The translations under genes were made by a program, and so were the position numbers. This document shows, piece by piece, positions 18,588-28,165 of a DNA stretch of 64,000 bases (its first letter is position 1; every line of letters starts with the position of its first letter). Below the pieces are notes generated by a model. That model was given only the letters and a program-made list of their open reading frames with translations, did no database searches and was not told the origin of the DNA. The stretch comes from BPJU01 sp964425225. Lineage in GTDB: Bacteria; Planctomycetota; Planctomycetia; Pirellulales; Pirellulaceae. The DNA lies in assembly GCA_964425225.1 (NCBI GenBank), contig CAYRMD010000003.1, positions 46,592-110,591 of the forward strand. The letters run 5' to 3'.

Positions 18588-19724
18588 TCAGTGGGCCGGG
18601 CTAGCGGTCGGCCCGTGCCCGAGTCTGGGTGCAAAGACCAAAACCGTAACGGCACCGGCAATTACTACTGCCAAACTGACGAAAAACGGTACGGTCAGAT
18701 AGCTGTAAGTCTGTTCACGGATGACGGTGGTGAGCGTATTGACGATCGGGGCTCCGCCGAAGACAAGCGGCATGACGAAGACAGGTCGTCCGCCGTGGTT
18801 GAACGCCAGGATGACCCCCAAGGCTCCCACGGCCCCTGCCGCACCACCGGCGAGTGACCAGGCCACCCCTAGTAGATTCCAGGCACCGCTTTCCTGGAAA
18901 ACACGCAGTAATCCCAAAGGCACCAGCACGGCGATAAAAAAGTATGCAACGCCTACACACAAGAAGGGGCGCAAGCGGCTTCCATCCATTAGCATCTGAC
19001 CGCGGTGGAGCACCGGTCCGTACGATCCCCAACAAAGCGCCGCAGCCAACACCGATAAAAGGATCGGGCCCCAAGCTGACCGTCCGTCCCCGGGATTGCG
19101 TCCAGAGGTTTTATGGGGTATTGGGGCCGAACTGGTAGCCGCGGCTGTGTCGGCTGTCGCGTCGCCAGTGCCCTCCGGTACGGGGGAATCCGTATTTACG
19201 GTACCCGGATCATAACGTACCAAGTGGACCGCCGGCACGAATCGCGCGGCTTGACGCACCGGCTGTGGGCGCCGTGGCTGAAAGTAAAGCACTCCCGCTG
19301 CACCGATCGCCACTGCCAATACCCCTAAATAGAAAATCGGTTTCGCCTCGCGAAACGTACGACCCATGAACATCGTGACCACGGTGTTGACCACTGGGGC
19401 TCCGCCAAATACCAAGGGCATGACATACACAGGACTGCCGCGGAACTTGAACGCCATGATGACGCCTAATGCCCCCAGGGCGCCGACCGCGCCAGCCAAC
19501 GTCGACCAAATCACGCCACCAACCGTCCATCGCCCTTTCTCACCCCTACGTACCAACCAAAGCCACGGTATCAAAACCGCAATAGCAAAGTAGGCAAACC
19601 CAACACAGATAAACGGGCGCAAGCTGCCTTGCATGGCATGCTGGCCCTCATGCATCAGGGGGCCGTAGTTTCCCCAACAAAGAACTGTCAACAAAACGAA
19701 CAGTAGTACGTGCACCCAATACAT
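18588..19724 (-). CDS. Ten-helix transporter made of two duplicated five-helix halves
   Basis: The protein has two closely similar halves (about residues 1-150 and 218-370), each with five membrane helices and the shared landmarks LCWG.YGP, LRPF.CVG.AYF, GALGVI.AF and VMPLVFGGAP.VNT. A hydrophilic, Pro/Thr-rich linker (about 152-215) joins them. Because each half has an odd number of helices, the halves should sit in opposite orientations, as in drug/metabolite transporters. The similarity is high enough for a fairly recent duplication. The substrate is unknown; the operon with queF and a deaminase hints at a purine-like compound, which is speculative. Confidence 0.8.
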   Translation of the reverse strand: MYWVHVLLFVLLTVLCWGNYGPLMHEGQHAMQGSLRPFICVGFAYFAIAVLIPWLWLVRRGEKGRWTVGGVIWSTLAGAVGALGALGVIMAFKFRGSPVYVMPLVFGGAPVVNTVVTMFMGRTFREAKPIFYLGVLAVAIGAAGVLYFQPRRPQPVRQAARFVPAVHLVRYDPGTVNTDSPVPEGTGDATADTAAATSSAPIPHKTSGRNPGDGRSAWGPILLSVLAAALCWGSYGPVLHRGQMLMDGSRLRPFLCVGVAYFFIAVLVPLGLLRVFQESGAWNLLGVAWSLAGGAAGAVGALGVILAFNHGGRPVFVMPLVFGGAPIVNTLTTVIREQTYSYLTVPFFVSLAVVIAGAVTVLVFAPRLGHGPTASPAH

Positions 19725-19844
19725 GGTTGAGCCTTATGCTTAAGCTTGCTCCCAGGTGTGAGGAACATGCGGTTACTGGCGCCCAGACATAACGTTTCAC
19801 AAGGGGCTGTCAACTCCAGCGACCCTCCCTATCTGCCGAACAGT

Positions 19845-20624
19845 TTACGTTAGGCCGACGCGGTGCACCAAGGGGCCGAGGGCATCGGACAGGGGATCGT
19901 CGTCGCGAGGACTGAACCCCAAATGCAAGTGCCGCCGCCAGCCCTCAGCATATTGAAATACTCCGGAAAGCTGGCCGAGTTCGGCATCGAGCTCGCGGAG
20001 CGCTTGCAAATACGAATCCAGTCCTTGGCTTTCATCGAGCCACTGTTTTTGGCTTTCGTGACACGCCAAGAGAGCGACTTTTTCCTCAATCACCTCGCTA
20101 ACATCGACGTACAATTCCGGAAGCACCCGTCGTCCCAATGGATCCCGATGGGAATAGGGCTGAGCGTGATAAACGGTCACCGGCGTGTCGATAGCTGGAC
20201 GCGGAGGTTCGACCACAAAATTGGGCATGCATCGGCTAAACGCCGCTGTTACCGCCAAGCGGCACGTGTTGGTGTGGTCCTCCATGTAATCGACCGGCGA
20301 ATGCGTCAGCACGATACGAGGGCGAACCTCGCGGATCAAACTGGCCAAGCGCCGTAGCGTCGACAGCTCGTAAAAAATCTCCAGGTCGTTAGAAAGGCTA
20401 TCGTGGAACACTGCTCCCAGCCGTTCGGCAGCGTGTTGCGCTTCCCGTCGGCGGATGGCTGCTGTTGTCGCGGCATCATGCACGGTGCTTCCACAACAAC
20501 CATTGGCCACTGTTAAATAGTGGATTTCAAACCCGGCACGTTTCAAATGCAACAAGGTGCCCGCCATCAGAAATTCGATATCGTCCGGATGGGCAGCGAT
20601 GGCGAAGACAGCCGGTTGAGTCAT
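19845..20624 (-). CDS. PIG-L/LmbE family deacetylase
   Basis: This zinc-dependent N-deacetylase family removes acetyl groups from GlcNAc-type substrates. The metal motif AHPDD (11-15) and the second motif HSPVDYMEDH are present. The ATG at 20624 is chosen because GAGGAAAGG precedes it; the frame is open to a TTG at 20645. It lies between the FtsX-type permease and the duplicated transporter on the same strand, with gaps of about 120 bases on both sides. The substrate cannot be read from the sequence. Confidence 0.9.
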   Translation of the reverse strand: MTQPAVFAIAAHPDDIEFLMAGTLLHLKRAGFEIHYLTVANGCCGSTVHDAATTAAIRRREAQHAAERLGAVFHDSLSNDLEIFYELSTLRRLASLIREVRPRIVLTHSPVDYMEDHTNTCRLAVTAAFSRCMPNFVVEPPRPAIDTPVTVYHAQPYSHRDPLGRRVLPELYVDVSEVIEEKVALLACHESQKQWLDESQGLDSYLQALRELDAELGQLSGVFQYAEGWRRHLHLGFSPRDDDPLSDALGPLVHRVGLT

Positions 20625-20742
20625 GCGTTTTTTGCCTTTCCTCAATTGTCCCCTGCCTCCAGGAACGGGAATCAGTTCCTGTTACGTTGGTGAATCACCG
20701 GATAGCCGGCCGCGGGCCAAGCGTGGTGCCTGTCGGTGTGCA

Positions 20743-23700
20743 CTATTCGCTGCGAAGGGCCGGTAACAATTCGCTACGCAATACCAAGGTCAAGCACACA
20801 GCACTACTTATCAAGCCCGCTAGGAGAATAATTGCCAACAACATGGCTACCTCAACCATGGGAAACGTAGCACTGGCCAGGAAAACGTAGGGAAGCACGG
20901 CCGCCACAGCGGAAAGGGTGCCGGTACCCATCCCGGCCAGCAGCAGCACTAAGTTTTCCGCCAATACCAATTGGCTCAATCGTAACCGCGCGAACCCCAA
21001 AGCCTGCAGAAGTGCCAATTCACCACGACGTTCGAACATGCTCCGTGCCTGTACAGCGGCTACCCCCAGAGTCCCCAGCAGCACCCCAAGCGCGCCCAAA
21101 GTTTGGAAAGTACTCAGATAGGTGTTTTGGACAGCCAGGAGTTCCTCCAATACGCGTTCGGCGTTTCGAAACGCCAGACCCTGATCGCTGTAGTACGACT
21201 CCCACGATCTTCTACATCTTTCGAGTTGGTCCGCAGCCACATCCACGAGAAAATACTGATACCCATTTACATCAGGAAACAGCTCCTTGAAGCGTTCTTC
21301 GGCTACCAACAGACTTCCCTGTAAAACGGTGTTCGACAAAAGGGCCACAATGCGAAGCCGCACCTTCAGTCCCGTCGGCCATTCCAATACGTGTTCACTC
21401 CCGACGCCCCCGGTCCAGTGCAGGCTGTAGATAGCAGTATTCGCGTCCAGAATCACTGGAACGCTCGTTTCCCCATCTTCCCACAACCGATGCCAAGGAT
21501 TCGGAGTGCCTGCCATGCTGTCTGCCGTCCATGAGAAGGCCGACACACCAGACCGATCATAGCGAAGGGCTAGCTGCCGCGGTACGCCGAGCACTCGGGG
21601 GCGCGTTACTCGGTAAAGATTTCGACAACTCGCATCGTCACCCGGCTGAACGCGGAGGGCAAACACTTCTGGCATCGGCACAGAGTTAGGGTTCGTTTGC
21701 GACTCTGGGTGGATCGGGGCCAGCTCCAGCGGCTCATAAATAGGGATCGAGCACTGTCCGATGAGTTCGAATCCGCCGGTACCGCGTTCGCTGGGGCGAA
21801 CGCGAAACGCTCCCATGGCCACGATCAGGAAAGTCGCTGAGGCCATTAGGCCGATCGTTAAACTGCTGCGAGTCGGGTGACGTGCTGCATTCCCCATGGC
21901 CAAACGACGCAATGTTATGGGTTGATCCTCTCTCGAGCGTCCTAACCAAACCCTCTGCCATGCCAGAGCAGCAGCCAGAAGCAAGAAACCAGCCATGACG
22001 AATCCACCGGCCTGGGCTTCGGCTTCGAGCTGTGTGGACCAGGCTGCCAAACCCAACGCGGGTACAACCAGTAGCCAACCGAGCCAAAACCAACGTCGTG
22101 TAGCCGGAATGGACATCCCTTTGGCCGTCGTCACCTGGCCGCTAAGTAGCCAGCGAGGCGGCATGCGATACAAACGCCACGTCATCAGCGCGATAACTGC
22201 CACACAGACCGCCAGCCCAGCCACATAGCCAATACCAAGACTCCGGTAGGTGACAACAAGTTCCAGGAACGGTGTGCCAATCGCGCCAAGCCACCATCGA
22301 GGACTGCGCAGGCCTGCAATCACCAGGGACGAATAACCGACGGCTAAAGGTAGTCCGATAGCGGAACCGGCTACCGCCACCAAAAATCCTTCGCTCAGAA
22401 AAACGCCGGCCACGCGCCGCATGGGCCAACCACAAGCACCGAGCAGCCCTAAATGATTGCTCCGCAGCTCGACTCCCAGCCGGAAAAGTAACGCTACCAA
22501 CAGCAAGGCCGACACGACAAGGAACGAACTCAAGCCCAAAAAAAGCGCGTCGAAAGGCGTTGTACCCGCCGAACCGCGCAAGACCTCTGCGCGCACAGGC
22601 TGAAACACAAAACCCAGGCGACTCAAAGCCGCCGGCTCCCCCAATGCCTCTTCTAACGCCTGCCCTAAGCGTGACAAATTCTCTTGTTCTCCAACTGGGA
22701 AACGTACCGATGTTTCCTTGCCAAATCGACTGCCCCATAAACGTTGGGCTACTTCCAGAGAAACGAAGGCTTTGGGTGTCGTACGATGATTCTGCCAGTA
22801 CTGATCGTCGTATCGAGTTACTCGCCGAATATCGAACGGAAAGGGCGCCTCCCAGTCCTCGATCGATTCCTGATCGGTAATGCCCTCCACAGTTGGCGTA
22901 AGATCCGGATCGTTGAACACTGTGGGCGGTTCTCGGAATAGGGGCAAACGCTGGCGACGATACGGCTCGACCGGCTCCGTCAGCGGCACGATATCACGCA
23001 AGGTAAACGACGCTCGTCGCAACTGTGGAGTACCATGCGTCGATTCCGGTTCAAAATACTCGACTACAATGCGATCGCCCGGGCGCGCCCCAAGTCGGTC
23101 AGCAGCCCAACGATTGAGAACGATGTCCTGATCAGCTAATTGTGGCTGGCCGAGTAGTTGCAGGTACGGCGAGTGATTCTCTACACCGCTTATTAATGAA
23201 TAGGGCACTTCAACAGCCGCACCCTCAGATGGAGGATCCCGCCGAATCGAATCGGCCAGGTACGTCATAATGCGGAAACCGCCATACTGTCTAATTACCG
23301 GAGTCAATGCCTCGCTTAACTCGGGTTCCAAAATCATCCGGCGACTGGTCAATTGGTACCAGGCATAGATTACGGTTTCCTGCCCCCCGCTAGAAAAAGT
23401 GCGCCGTACCTGTTCCAATCGCAAACCAAGATCCGCTAGCCGAGGACGAAGCCAACGGTTGTAGCGGAGGGCTCGGGCCTCCACCAATTCAGGTTGGTCC
23501 AATAGATCCCTTCGTGCAACAAGCACAGCATTAATTTCGGTCGGAAGATCGAGCGCTTGCTGTAAAGTAGGCAGGGTGATGTAAACGTTGCGAGGCAGAG
23601 CTTGATTCAGCGCCAAGCTGAACCGCCCCAGCCCTTGATTCTCGATGATCTCAGCAACACGCATCCGAGGAAGATTAATAACGCGATCACGCTTTTGCGC

Positions 23701-24219
23701 CAGCGTACTCTCAGCGGGGACGGCCGCAGCTTTGGGCAAGCGCAGAGTGATCTCGTCGCCCGGTAAAGCACCCAATTCGTCGGCTAGCTGGCGATTCAAC
23801 ACCACCTCATTGCCCCGGAGCCTGTTGGCATCCATCCCGATATTGCCTCGCCAGAAGGACGGTCGGACTCCGTAGACGGACACTTCCGTGGCGCGCCGGG
23901 CAAGCGTTGAGCGGCGAAGTTCCACCGTGACACTGGGCAAAACAATAAGCGGTTCCGCCTCGACCGGTTCCTGCTCGGCAGCGGCCACGGCTTGCCATTC
24001 TTGTGCCGTGGCTTCGCGAAAATAATGGTCGGTCACTAAGGCGGCCTCGTAGGGTCCCAATCGATCCAAAGCGAGCCGGCGAAGACTCACGCGAACGGAG
24101 TCACCTACCACAAGTGCTCCGGTAATCACTGCCGTAGCCACGGCAACAGCCGCAAGCACTGCTGCATTGGTACGCCGGAAATACAGTGCGTTCCGAACGG
24201 CAAGTTGCCAGGTGTTCAT
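20743..24219 (-). CDS. FtsX-like ABC transporter permease, large form
   Basis: This 1158-residue membrane protein pairs with the ATPase directly upstream. It has an N-terminal helix (about 17-40), a large extracytoplasmic domain, then two sets of FtsX-type helices. The C-terminal FtsX signature is clear (MFERRGELALLQALGFAR...QLVLAENLVLLLAG) and the first set lies near residue 560 onwards. Such pairs export lipoproteins, toxins or other envelope substrates (LolCDE/MacB group). Its start overlaps the ATPase stop by four bases (ATGA), so the two are translationally coupled. The very long periplasmic parts distinguish it from LolC/E. Confidence 0.88.
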   Translation of the reverse strand: MNTWQLAVRNALYFRRTNAAVLAAVAVATAVITGALVVGDSVRVSLRRLALDRLGPYEAALVTDHYFREATAQEWQAVAAAEQEPVEAEPLIVLPSVTVELRRSTLARRATEVSVYGVRPSFWRGNIGMDANRLRGNEVVLNRQLADELGALPGDEITLRLPKAAAVPAESTLAQKRDRVINLPRMRVAEIIENQGLGRFSLALNQALPRNVYITLPTLQQALDLPTEINAVLVARRDLLDQPELVEARALRYNRWLRPRLADLGLRLEQVRRTFSSGGQETVIYAWYQLTSRRMILEPELSEALTPVIRQYGGFRIMTYLADSIRRDPPSEGAAVEVPYSLISGVENHSPYLQLLGQPQLADQDIVLNRWAADRLGARPGDRIVVEYFEPESTHGTPQLRRASFTLRDIVPLTEPVEPYRRQRLPLFREPPTVFNDPDLTPTVEGITDQESIEDWEAPFPFDIRRVTRYDDQYWQNHRTTPKAFVSLEVAQRLWGSRFGKETSVRFPVGEQENLSRLGQALEEALGEPAALSRLGFVFQPVRAEVLRGSAGTTPFDALFLGLSSFLVVSALLLVALLFRLGVELRSNHLGLLGACGWPMRRVAGVFLSEGFLVAVAGSAIGLPLAVGYSSLVIAGLRSPRWWLGAIGTPFLELVVTYRSLGIGYVAGLAVCVAVIALMTWRLYRMPPRWLLSGQVTTAKGMSIPATRRWFWLGWLLVVPALGLAAWSTQLEAEAQAGGFVMAGFLLLAAALAWQRVWLGRSREDQPITLRRLAMGNAARHPTRSSLTIGLMASATFLIVAMGAFRVRPSERGTGGFELIGQCSIPIYEPLELAPIHPESQTNPNSVPMPEVFALRVQPGDDASCRNLYRVTRPRVLGVPRQLALRYDRSGVSAFSWTADSMAGTPNPWHRLWEDGETSVPVILDANTAIYSLHWTGGVGSEHVLEWPTGLKVRLRIVALLSNTVLQGSLLVAEERFKELFPDVNGYQYFLVDVAADQLERCRRSWESYYSDQGLAFRNAERVLEELLAVQNTYLSTFQTLGALGVLLGTLGVAAVQARSMFERRGELALLQALGFARLRLSQLVLAENLVLLLAGMGTGTLSAVAAVLPYVFLASATFPMVEVAMLLAIILLAGLISSAVCLTLVLRSELLPALRSE

Positions 24220-24905
24220 GGTCCGAACATCCCGTCGTCACGCAGTTGCCCGTCGTCGAGCAATTTGCGTTGCATGAGCCGCGAAGCCAACTCCCAACTA
24301 TGAGTAACCACAACCAATACATTTTTCTCTTGCTCTTGCAGTTCCAGTAGCAGCCGTGCGACAGCACGAGCATTCGTAGGATCCAGGCTGCCCGTTGGCT
24401 CGTCGGCCAACACCAGACTGGGCTGCAAGAGCAGCGCTCGAGCGACGGCTACCCGTTGCCGTTCCCCGCCGGACAATTCACTTGGCCGATGATGCATCCG
24501 CGTCGACAGTCCTACCCGTTCCAAAAGCTCTTTGGCCCGCGAAACATGCCCAGTTGTCGAACGGTCGGTGGCTAACGCCGGAATTAAAACGTTTTCTAAA
24601 ACGGTCAATTGCGGAAGAAGATAATGTTCTTGAAACACAAAACCGATGTGCTTATTGCGAAACGCGGCGAGCTCTCGCGAAGAAAGCGTCGACGGATCCA
24701 CTCCGACGATTCGGACTAATCCTGAAGTGGGTCGATCCAGTGTACCGAGTATATTGAGCAGGGTGCTTTTTCCAGAACCACTGGGTCCCACCACAGCCAG
24801 ATTCTGGCCCGCTTCTAAGACCAGCGAAATATCCTTTAGTACGACTAGCGGCTCGCCGGGCGTTGGATACTGTTTACTGACGTGTTCCAAATGAACCACC
24901 GACAT
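24216..24905 (-). CDS. LolD/MacB-type ABC transporter ATP-binding protein
   Basis: The protein is a small ABC ATPase of the LolD group, with Walker A GPSGSGKST, Q-loop FVFQEHYLLPQLTV, signature LSGGERQRVAVARAL and Walker B LVLADEPTGSLDP. The ATG at 24905 is preferred over a GTG 15 bases upstream because family members begin with this MSVVHLEHVSKQY-type opening. It drives the overlapping FtsX-like permease. Confidence 0.93.
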   Translation of the reverse strand: MSVVHLEHVSKQYPTPGEPLVVLKDISLVLEAGQNLAVVGPSGSGKSTLLNILGTLDRPTSGLVRIVGVDPSTLSSRELAAFRNKHIGFVFQEHYLLPQLTVLENVLIPALATDRSTTGHVSRAKELLERVGLSTRMHHRPSELSGGERQRVAVARALLLQPSLVLADEPTGSLDPTNARAVARLLLELQEQEKNVLVVVTHSWELASRLMQRKLLDDGQLRDDGMFGP

Positions 24906-25453
24906 GGGATTTCGTCTCACGCTCGTGCTGAAAGTCAGAGAGCTGCGGCACGTATCGCTTCTTGCCGAACATATCCCGCAGTAAGCCGTTGATCAATGTG
25001 GTACGCGATGTCTTCGCCCGTGTGCTTAGGTCTGGGCCTCTCGATTGTAGCCGGAGCCTATCTCTAAAGCGGCTGACTATTTGCCGGCTTTCGCGTATCG
25101 CCATCCTACGATCGGTAATGGCACAGGGTCAACATTTCCATTCGTGCAAAAAGACTAGATTTGGCCAGAGCTTTACAGAGCCGCGACCGGCGGGGAGTAA
25201 CTCTTGGCGAATCGAGCCACGTTGTTGTATCGCACACCGTTACGAATCTACTCCTCCAAGGGGATGTTTTTGGATGTGCGTCTGTCAACTGTGCCACGTT
25301 CGCCTCGCCTTCGCAAAGGCACCGATTTCAAGTTACCAGATACGTTTTCCGAAAACTGTCGATCTGAGGCGCGCCACGGATGCGATGCCCCGAAACGCCA
25401 CCATCAACACGCGCACCGATTGCCCGGCTTGCGATCGGTTCCAGCGAAACGCA
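24906..25453. other. 548-base gap with an R1 tail remnant
   Basis: No gene is supported. Near 25170-25198 the sequence contains AGAGCCGCGACCGG, matching the tail of R1 copies A and B, but the rest of R1 is absent. The gap lies upstream of the LolD-type gene and should hold its promoter. Confidence 0.4.
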
Positions 25454-26374
25454 TTACGTTAGAAGTGCGGTGCACCCCAAGCCATAAAAGGTGTATTCGA
25501 CATCGCGTTCTACGTCGATGCTCATCGCCAGAAATCCACCATCTGGGGCTTCGAGTTGTTGCACGAAGTGACGCATCTGCTGAAGATCTACAACATCCAG
25601 TGCTTCCAGTTCCGCTAAAGTCCACAGCCCTGTAAATGTACTGAGTAGGTCGCCCAAGGGGATGCGGCCGTTGGCCCGCAGCCCGCCCTCGTCACTTTGC
25701 ATCGATGTAAGAAAAGCAATGGCATCCTGCCGCACGTCGTCGCTCAGAGCCCCTAAGATTTTCAGTGAGGCGACCGCTGCGGCTGTGGGATTGGTACCGG
25801 AGCGTTTCGCTACGGAGATTTCCAGAAACCCTCCGTCGCTCGCACGTCGACTCAGCAAAAACTCGATCAAACGCTCCGGATTTGGAACAGGCTGTTCCAG
25901 CAGTTCCAGACAGAGCAACACGAGAAAGGAATGGTACGTACTGCCCACGTGACCGTAAGGAGATTTGCGATAGCCTCCATCGGACGCGCGGAGAGATTCC
26001 AGCCAATCACTTATGCGCAGTTGCCATCCAGCAGGTAATTGATCGAAGATATCGCGGCCGGTGGCCGTTTTCAGCAAAAACCCCGAGTACAGCAAGGCAA
26101 AAAAGTCGACAATCGTTTCTTGACTTTTGAACCGAGCTCGAAGGAATCGTTCGGCTTTATCGGCGACCGTTTGGTCCAGTCCGTCCAGGAGCGCCAGGCT
26201 GCGTAACGCAAAACTAGTGTAGTAGAGGTCACTGCCGGAAGTGCGCCCGGCAAACCCGCCATCCGGCTGTTGCTGGCTAACGAGCCAATGGCGGTGAACA
26301 GCCCGACGAGACTCCGAGATGTTGCCGACTGCCTGTCCTAAGCGAATGAGAAGTCTCTGTAAGTACGCGGCCAT
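25454..26374 (-). CDS. Prenyltransferase/squalene-oxidase repeat protein
   Basis: The 306-residue protein consists of alpha-alpha barrel repeats like those of protein prenyltransferase beta subunits and terpene cyclases. Repeated QPDGGF/ASDGGY/ASDGGF/SDEGGL/APDGGF motifs are spaced about 45-50 residues apart. The DVEYTFYGLGC stretch near the C-terminus resembles the beta-subunit zinc region, but the usual Cys and His ligands are not convincingly in place, so prenyl transfer is unproven. It is transcribed alone between two repeat-rich gaps. It is not near the terpene locus at 31-46 kb, although it shares the fold of the cyclase there. Confidence 0.85.
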   Translation of the reverse strand: MAAYLQRLLIRLGQAVGNISESRRAVHRHWLVSQQQPDGGFAGRTSGSDLYYTSFALRSLALLDGLDQTVADKAERFLRARFKSQETIVDFFALLYSGFLLKTATGRDIFDQLPAGWQLRISDWLESLRASDGGYRKSPYGHVGSTYHSFLVLLCLELLEQPVPNPERLIEFLLSRRASDGGFLEISVAKRSGTNPTAAAVASLKILGALSDDVRQDAIAFLTSMQSDEGGLRANGRIPLGDLLSTFTGLWTLAELEALDVVDLQQMRHFVQQLEAPDGGFLAMSIDVERDVEYTFYGLGCTALLT

Positions 26375-26531
26375 ATGGCAATTCGGGCTCCAAAAGCAAG
26401 CAATATCGGACCGGTAAGCGTTATGCTCCCATGGGAGGCAAGGCGATACCTCGGCAAAAACCGATCGCTACGGCCAGCTTACTATAGAACACCGTCTACC
26501 GTTAGACTACCGAACTTGCGCGTGCATTCAC

Positions 26532-26785
26532 GTGTGTGCGTCGTGATTGTAGGTGGGATTTTGGTGTAAAACGCGGAGCATCGCGGAAGTTCGCCTAATT
26601 TCCGCGGCAGGAATGGAAACGAGATATCTGTCGTAAATAGGGGAAATGGTTGGGTCATTTGCCGGGTCTGGCATAGGTATGCTTTTTTCGGCCCACCGCA
26701 ATGCGGGAGGATACGGGTGCTCCTTGGCAAGGGCGCTGCGTCGAGCGAGGGCTCCACAGAGCCACAACCGTAAGGGAGCGGCCAG
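26532..26785 (+). repeat. R1 interspersed element, copy B
   Basis: This copy aligns with copy A (14889) over the whole 250 bases and with the reverse complement of copy C. Shared landmarks are the GTGTGTGCGTC head, GGAATGGAAACGAG in the middle, GGTCATTTGCCGG, and the tail GAGGGCTCCACAGAGCC followed by GGGAGCGGCC. The tail can form two small hairpins. Confidence 0.82.
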
Positions 26786-26788
26786 TTC

Positions 26789-26855
26789 AACGCAAAGGCG
26801 CTAAGGCACAAAGGCGCAAGCCTATTTAACGCAAAGGTGCAATAGCGCAGAGGCG
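26789..26855 (+). repeat. R2 array attached to R1 copy B
   Basis: Two runs of AACGCAAAGG-type units (from 26789 and from 26828) directly follow the R1 tail, as in copy A. Confidence 0.75.
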
Positions 26856-26960
26856 AACGCCGATTTCGGGGGAACTCTCGTCAACCGACTGCCCTTCGAA
26901 ATGTTCGCTCAATGGCGCCGTTATCCGTTGACGATACGTTCGATGCGGCGGTTCCCGTTC

Positions 26961-26991
26961 CTCCGCGCTCTCTGTGTCTCTGTGGTGCAAA
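26961..26991 (-). repeat. R2-like minus arm
   Basis: The stretch reads CGCGCTCTCTGTGTCTCTGTGG with the pyrimidine-rich rhythm of R2 minus arms. It faces the plus arms that end at 26855, so the two may be one inverted pair. Confidence 0.4.
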
Positions 26992-27221
26992 ACTCCAGCG
27001 TTTACACCGGCGGCCACCAGAAGAACACCGAGCTAAGCGAAACCATTTCGGAGTGTGCTTAATACCTGCCGACTTTTCAAAAGGTTCCAGTGCAACAACG
27101 CTGACTTATGCAGAGGTTCCTTGAATTGGTCTGCCGTTGCCCAACGGTCGAAGCTCCGTAAAGGCAACAATCTTCAGAAGCGATAGGGCGAACCTCGGGG
27201 TGATAGCTAGGGGGGTTAGAG

Positions 27222-27256
27222 TCACGTCCTACCTACCGATAAGGCGCACACACTAC
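27222..27256 (-). repeat. R1 head fragment
   Basis: On the minus strand this reads TAGTGTGTGCGCC ... GGTAGGTAGGACGTG, matching the first 35 bases of R1. The same end (TAGGTAGGACGTG) recurs in the fragment at 46684. Confidence 0.45.
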
Positions 27257-27297
27257 GTTCACCGATTCGTGCCAACTCTCGATATACCACGGCTCGC

Positions 27298-27723
27298 TTA
27301 GGCCACTACCAAGTAGCGTTGGAGTTGTTGGCGAACGTGTTGCGGGATAGGCATGGGTTCGGGCTTGGCGTCTGCCACCAGCCGGCAACACACCGTCGTC
27401 ATCCGGCCTTCGGCAATCAAATCATCGCCGCGGTGGAAGGCAAAAGCAAATGTCAGGCTGGAGGTTCCCATCCGTTCTAACTGCACGGCGATGTCTAAGA
27501 TATCCTCAAAGTGGGCAGTTCCACGGAAACGACATTCGACTGCCACGCGGGGCCAACTGATCACGAGCCCATCCGGTGTTCGCGATAGAACACTTTGGCC
27601 GATGGAGCGCAAAAGCTCATGTTCGGCCTCCTCCATTTTCGTGAAATAGGCCGAAAAGTGCATAATACCGGCGGCATCTGTATCGCGAAACTCGACGCGG
27701 CGCGTCGTGCGAAAAGTGCTCAT
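27298..27723 (-). CDS. YbgC/FadM-type acyl-CoA thioesterase
   Basis: This is a 4-hydroxybenzoyl-CoA-thioesterase-like hotdog protein of 141 residues, which hydrolyses acyl-CoA or similar thioesters. The catalytic Asp lies in FRDTDAAGIMHFSAYFTKMEEAEHE, the family signature. The ATG at 27723 is preferred because GAGG lies eight bases upstream; a GTG two codons earlier is possible. It follows rpsR on the same strand after 39 bases. Confidence 0.88.
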   Translation of the reverse strand: MSTFRTTRRVEFRDTDAAGIMHFSAYFTKMEEAEHELLRSIGQSVLSRTPDGLVISWPRVAVECRFRGTAHFEDILDIAVQLERMGTSSLTFAFAFHRGDDLIAEGRMTTVCCRLVADAKPEPMPIPQHVRQQLQRYLVVA

Positions 27724-27762
27724 AACCACCGCCTCGGGGAGCGATTCCCCATGTCCGTCAAG

Positions 27763-28041
27763 CTACTCGCCGACGTAGGGTAATAGCGCCATGAAACGTG
27801 CCCGTTTAATCGCACGCGTCAGTGCATGCTGACTGGCCGCACAACATCCGGTCTTACGGCGTCCCACAATGCGGCCGTGGCGATTGATAAGCTTTTTTAA
27901 AAGGTCGACATCTTTGTAATCGACATACAGCGGCCGAGGCCGCTTGCCGTCGATAAACAATCGGTCCTTTTTCTTGGTGCGAGCCGCCAGCTTCCGGCGT
28001 TTCTTGGTCTTACTAATCGTAATCGTCGGTCGCGATGCCAT
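27763..28041 (-). CDS. rpsR: Small ribosomal subunit protein bS18
   Basis: The 92-residue protein is bS18, with the conserved core YVDYKDVDLLKKLINRHGRIVGRRKTG and the C-terminal QHALTRAIKRARFMALLPY. It has a long basic N-terminal extension. In many bacteria rpsR lies between rpsF and rplI, but here it stands alone with a thioesterase behind it. A stable hairpin lies in its leader. Confidence 0.96.
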   Translation of the reverse strand: MASRPTITISKTKKRRKLAARTKKKDRLFIDGKRPRPLYVDYKDVDLLKKLINRHGRIVGRRKTGCCAASQHALTRAIKRARFMALLPYVGE

Positions 28042-28147
28042 GTGTCTCCCCGTTAAACTTCCTGTGTTTCGTAAAACGTTTTCGACGTCGATTTGAACGA
28101 ATGTGGATGTTCGAATGGTTCACCTGGGTCGGAGTCGCGAACCGCAG

Positions 28148-28165
28148 GCTACCCCTTCGGGTAGC
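28148..28165 (-). promoter_or_regulatory. Hairpin in the rpsR leader
   Basis: A perfect seven-base-pair stem (GCTACCC / GGGTAGC) with a four-base loop lies about 110 bases upstream of rpsR, with CCGG-rich sequence beside it. S6:S18 complexes are known to bind structured leaders of their own mRNA in other bacteria; whether this is such a site is conjecture. There is no T-run, so it is not a simple terminator. Confidence 0.3.

Larger units (their letters stand above)
26375..27297. other. 923-base gap occupied by repeats
   Basis: The left half is R1 copy B with its R2 arms; a further R2-like piece lies near 26961 and an R1 head fragment near 27225. The remaining sequence shows no gene with family resemblance or ribosome binding site. 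Confidence 0.55.

Noticed and set aside
20660..20681. Seven-base-pair hairpin between the FtsX-like permease and PIG-L genes
   Set aside because: The stem is real but has an eight-base loop and no T-run on the minus strand, so calling it a terminator is not justified.
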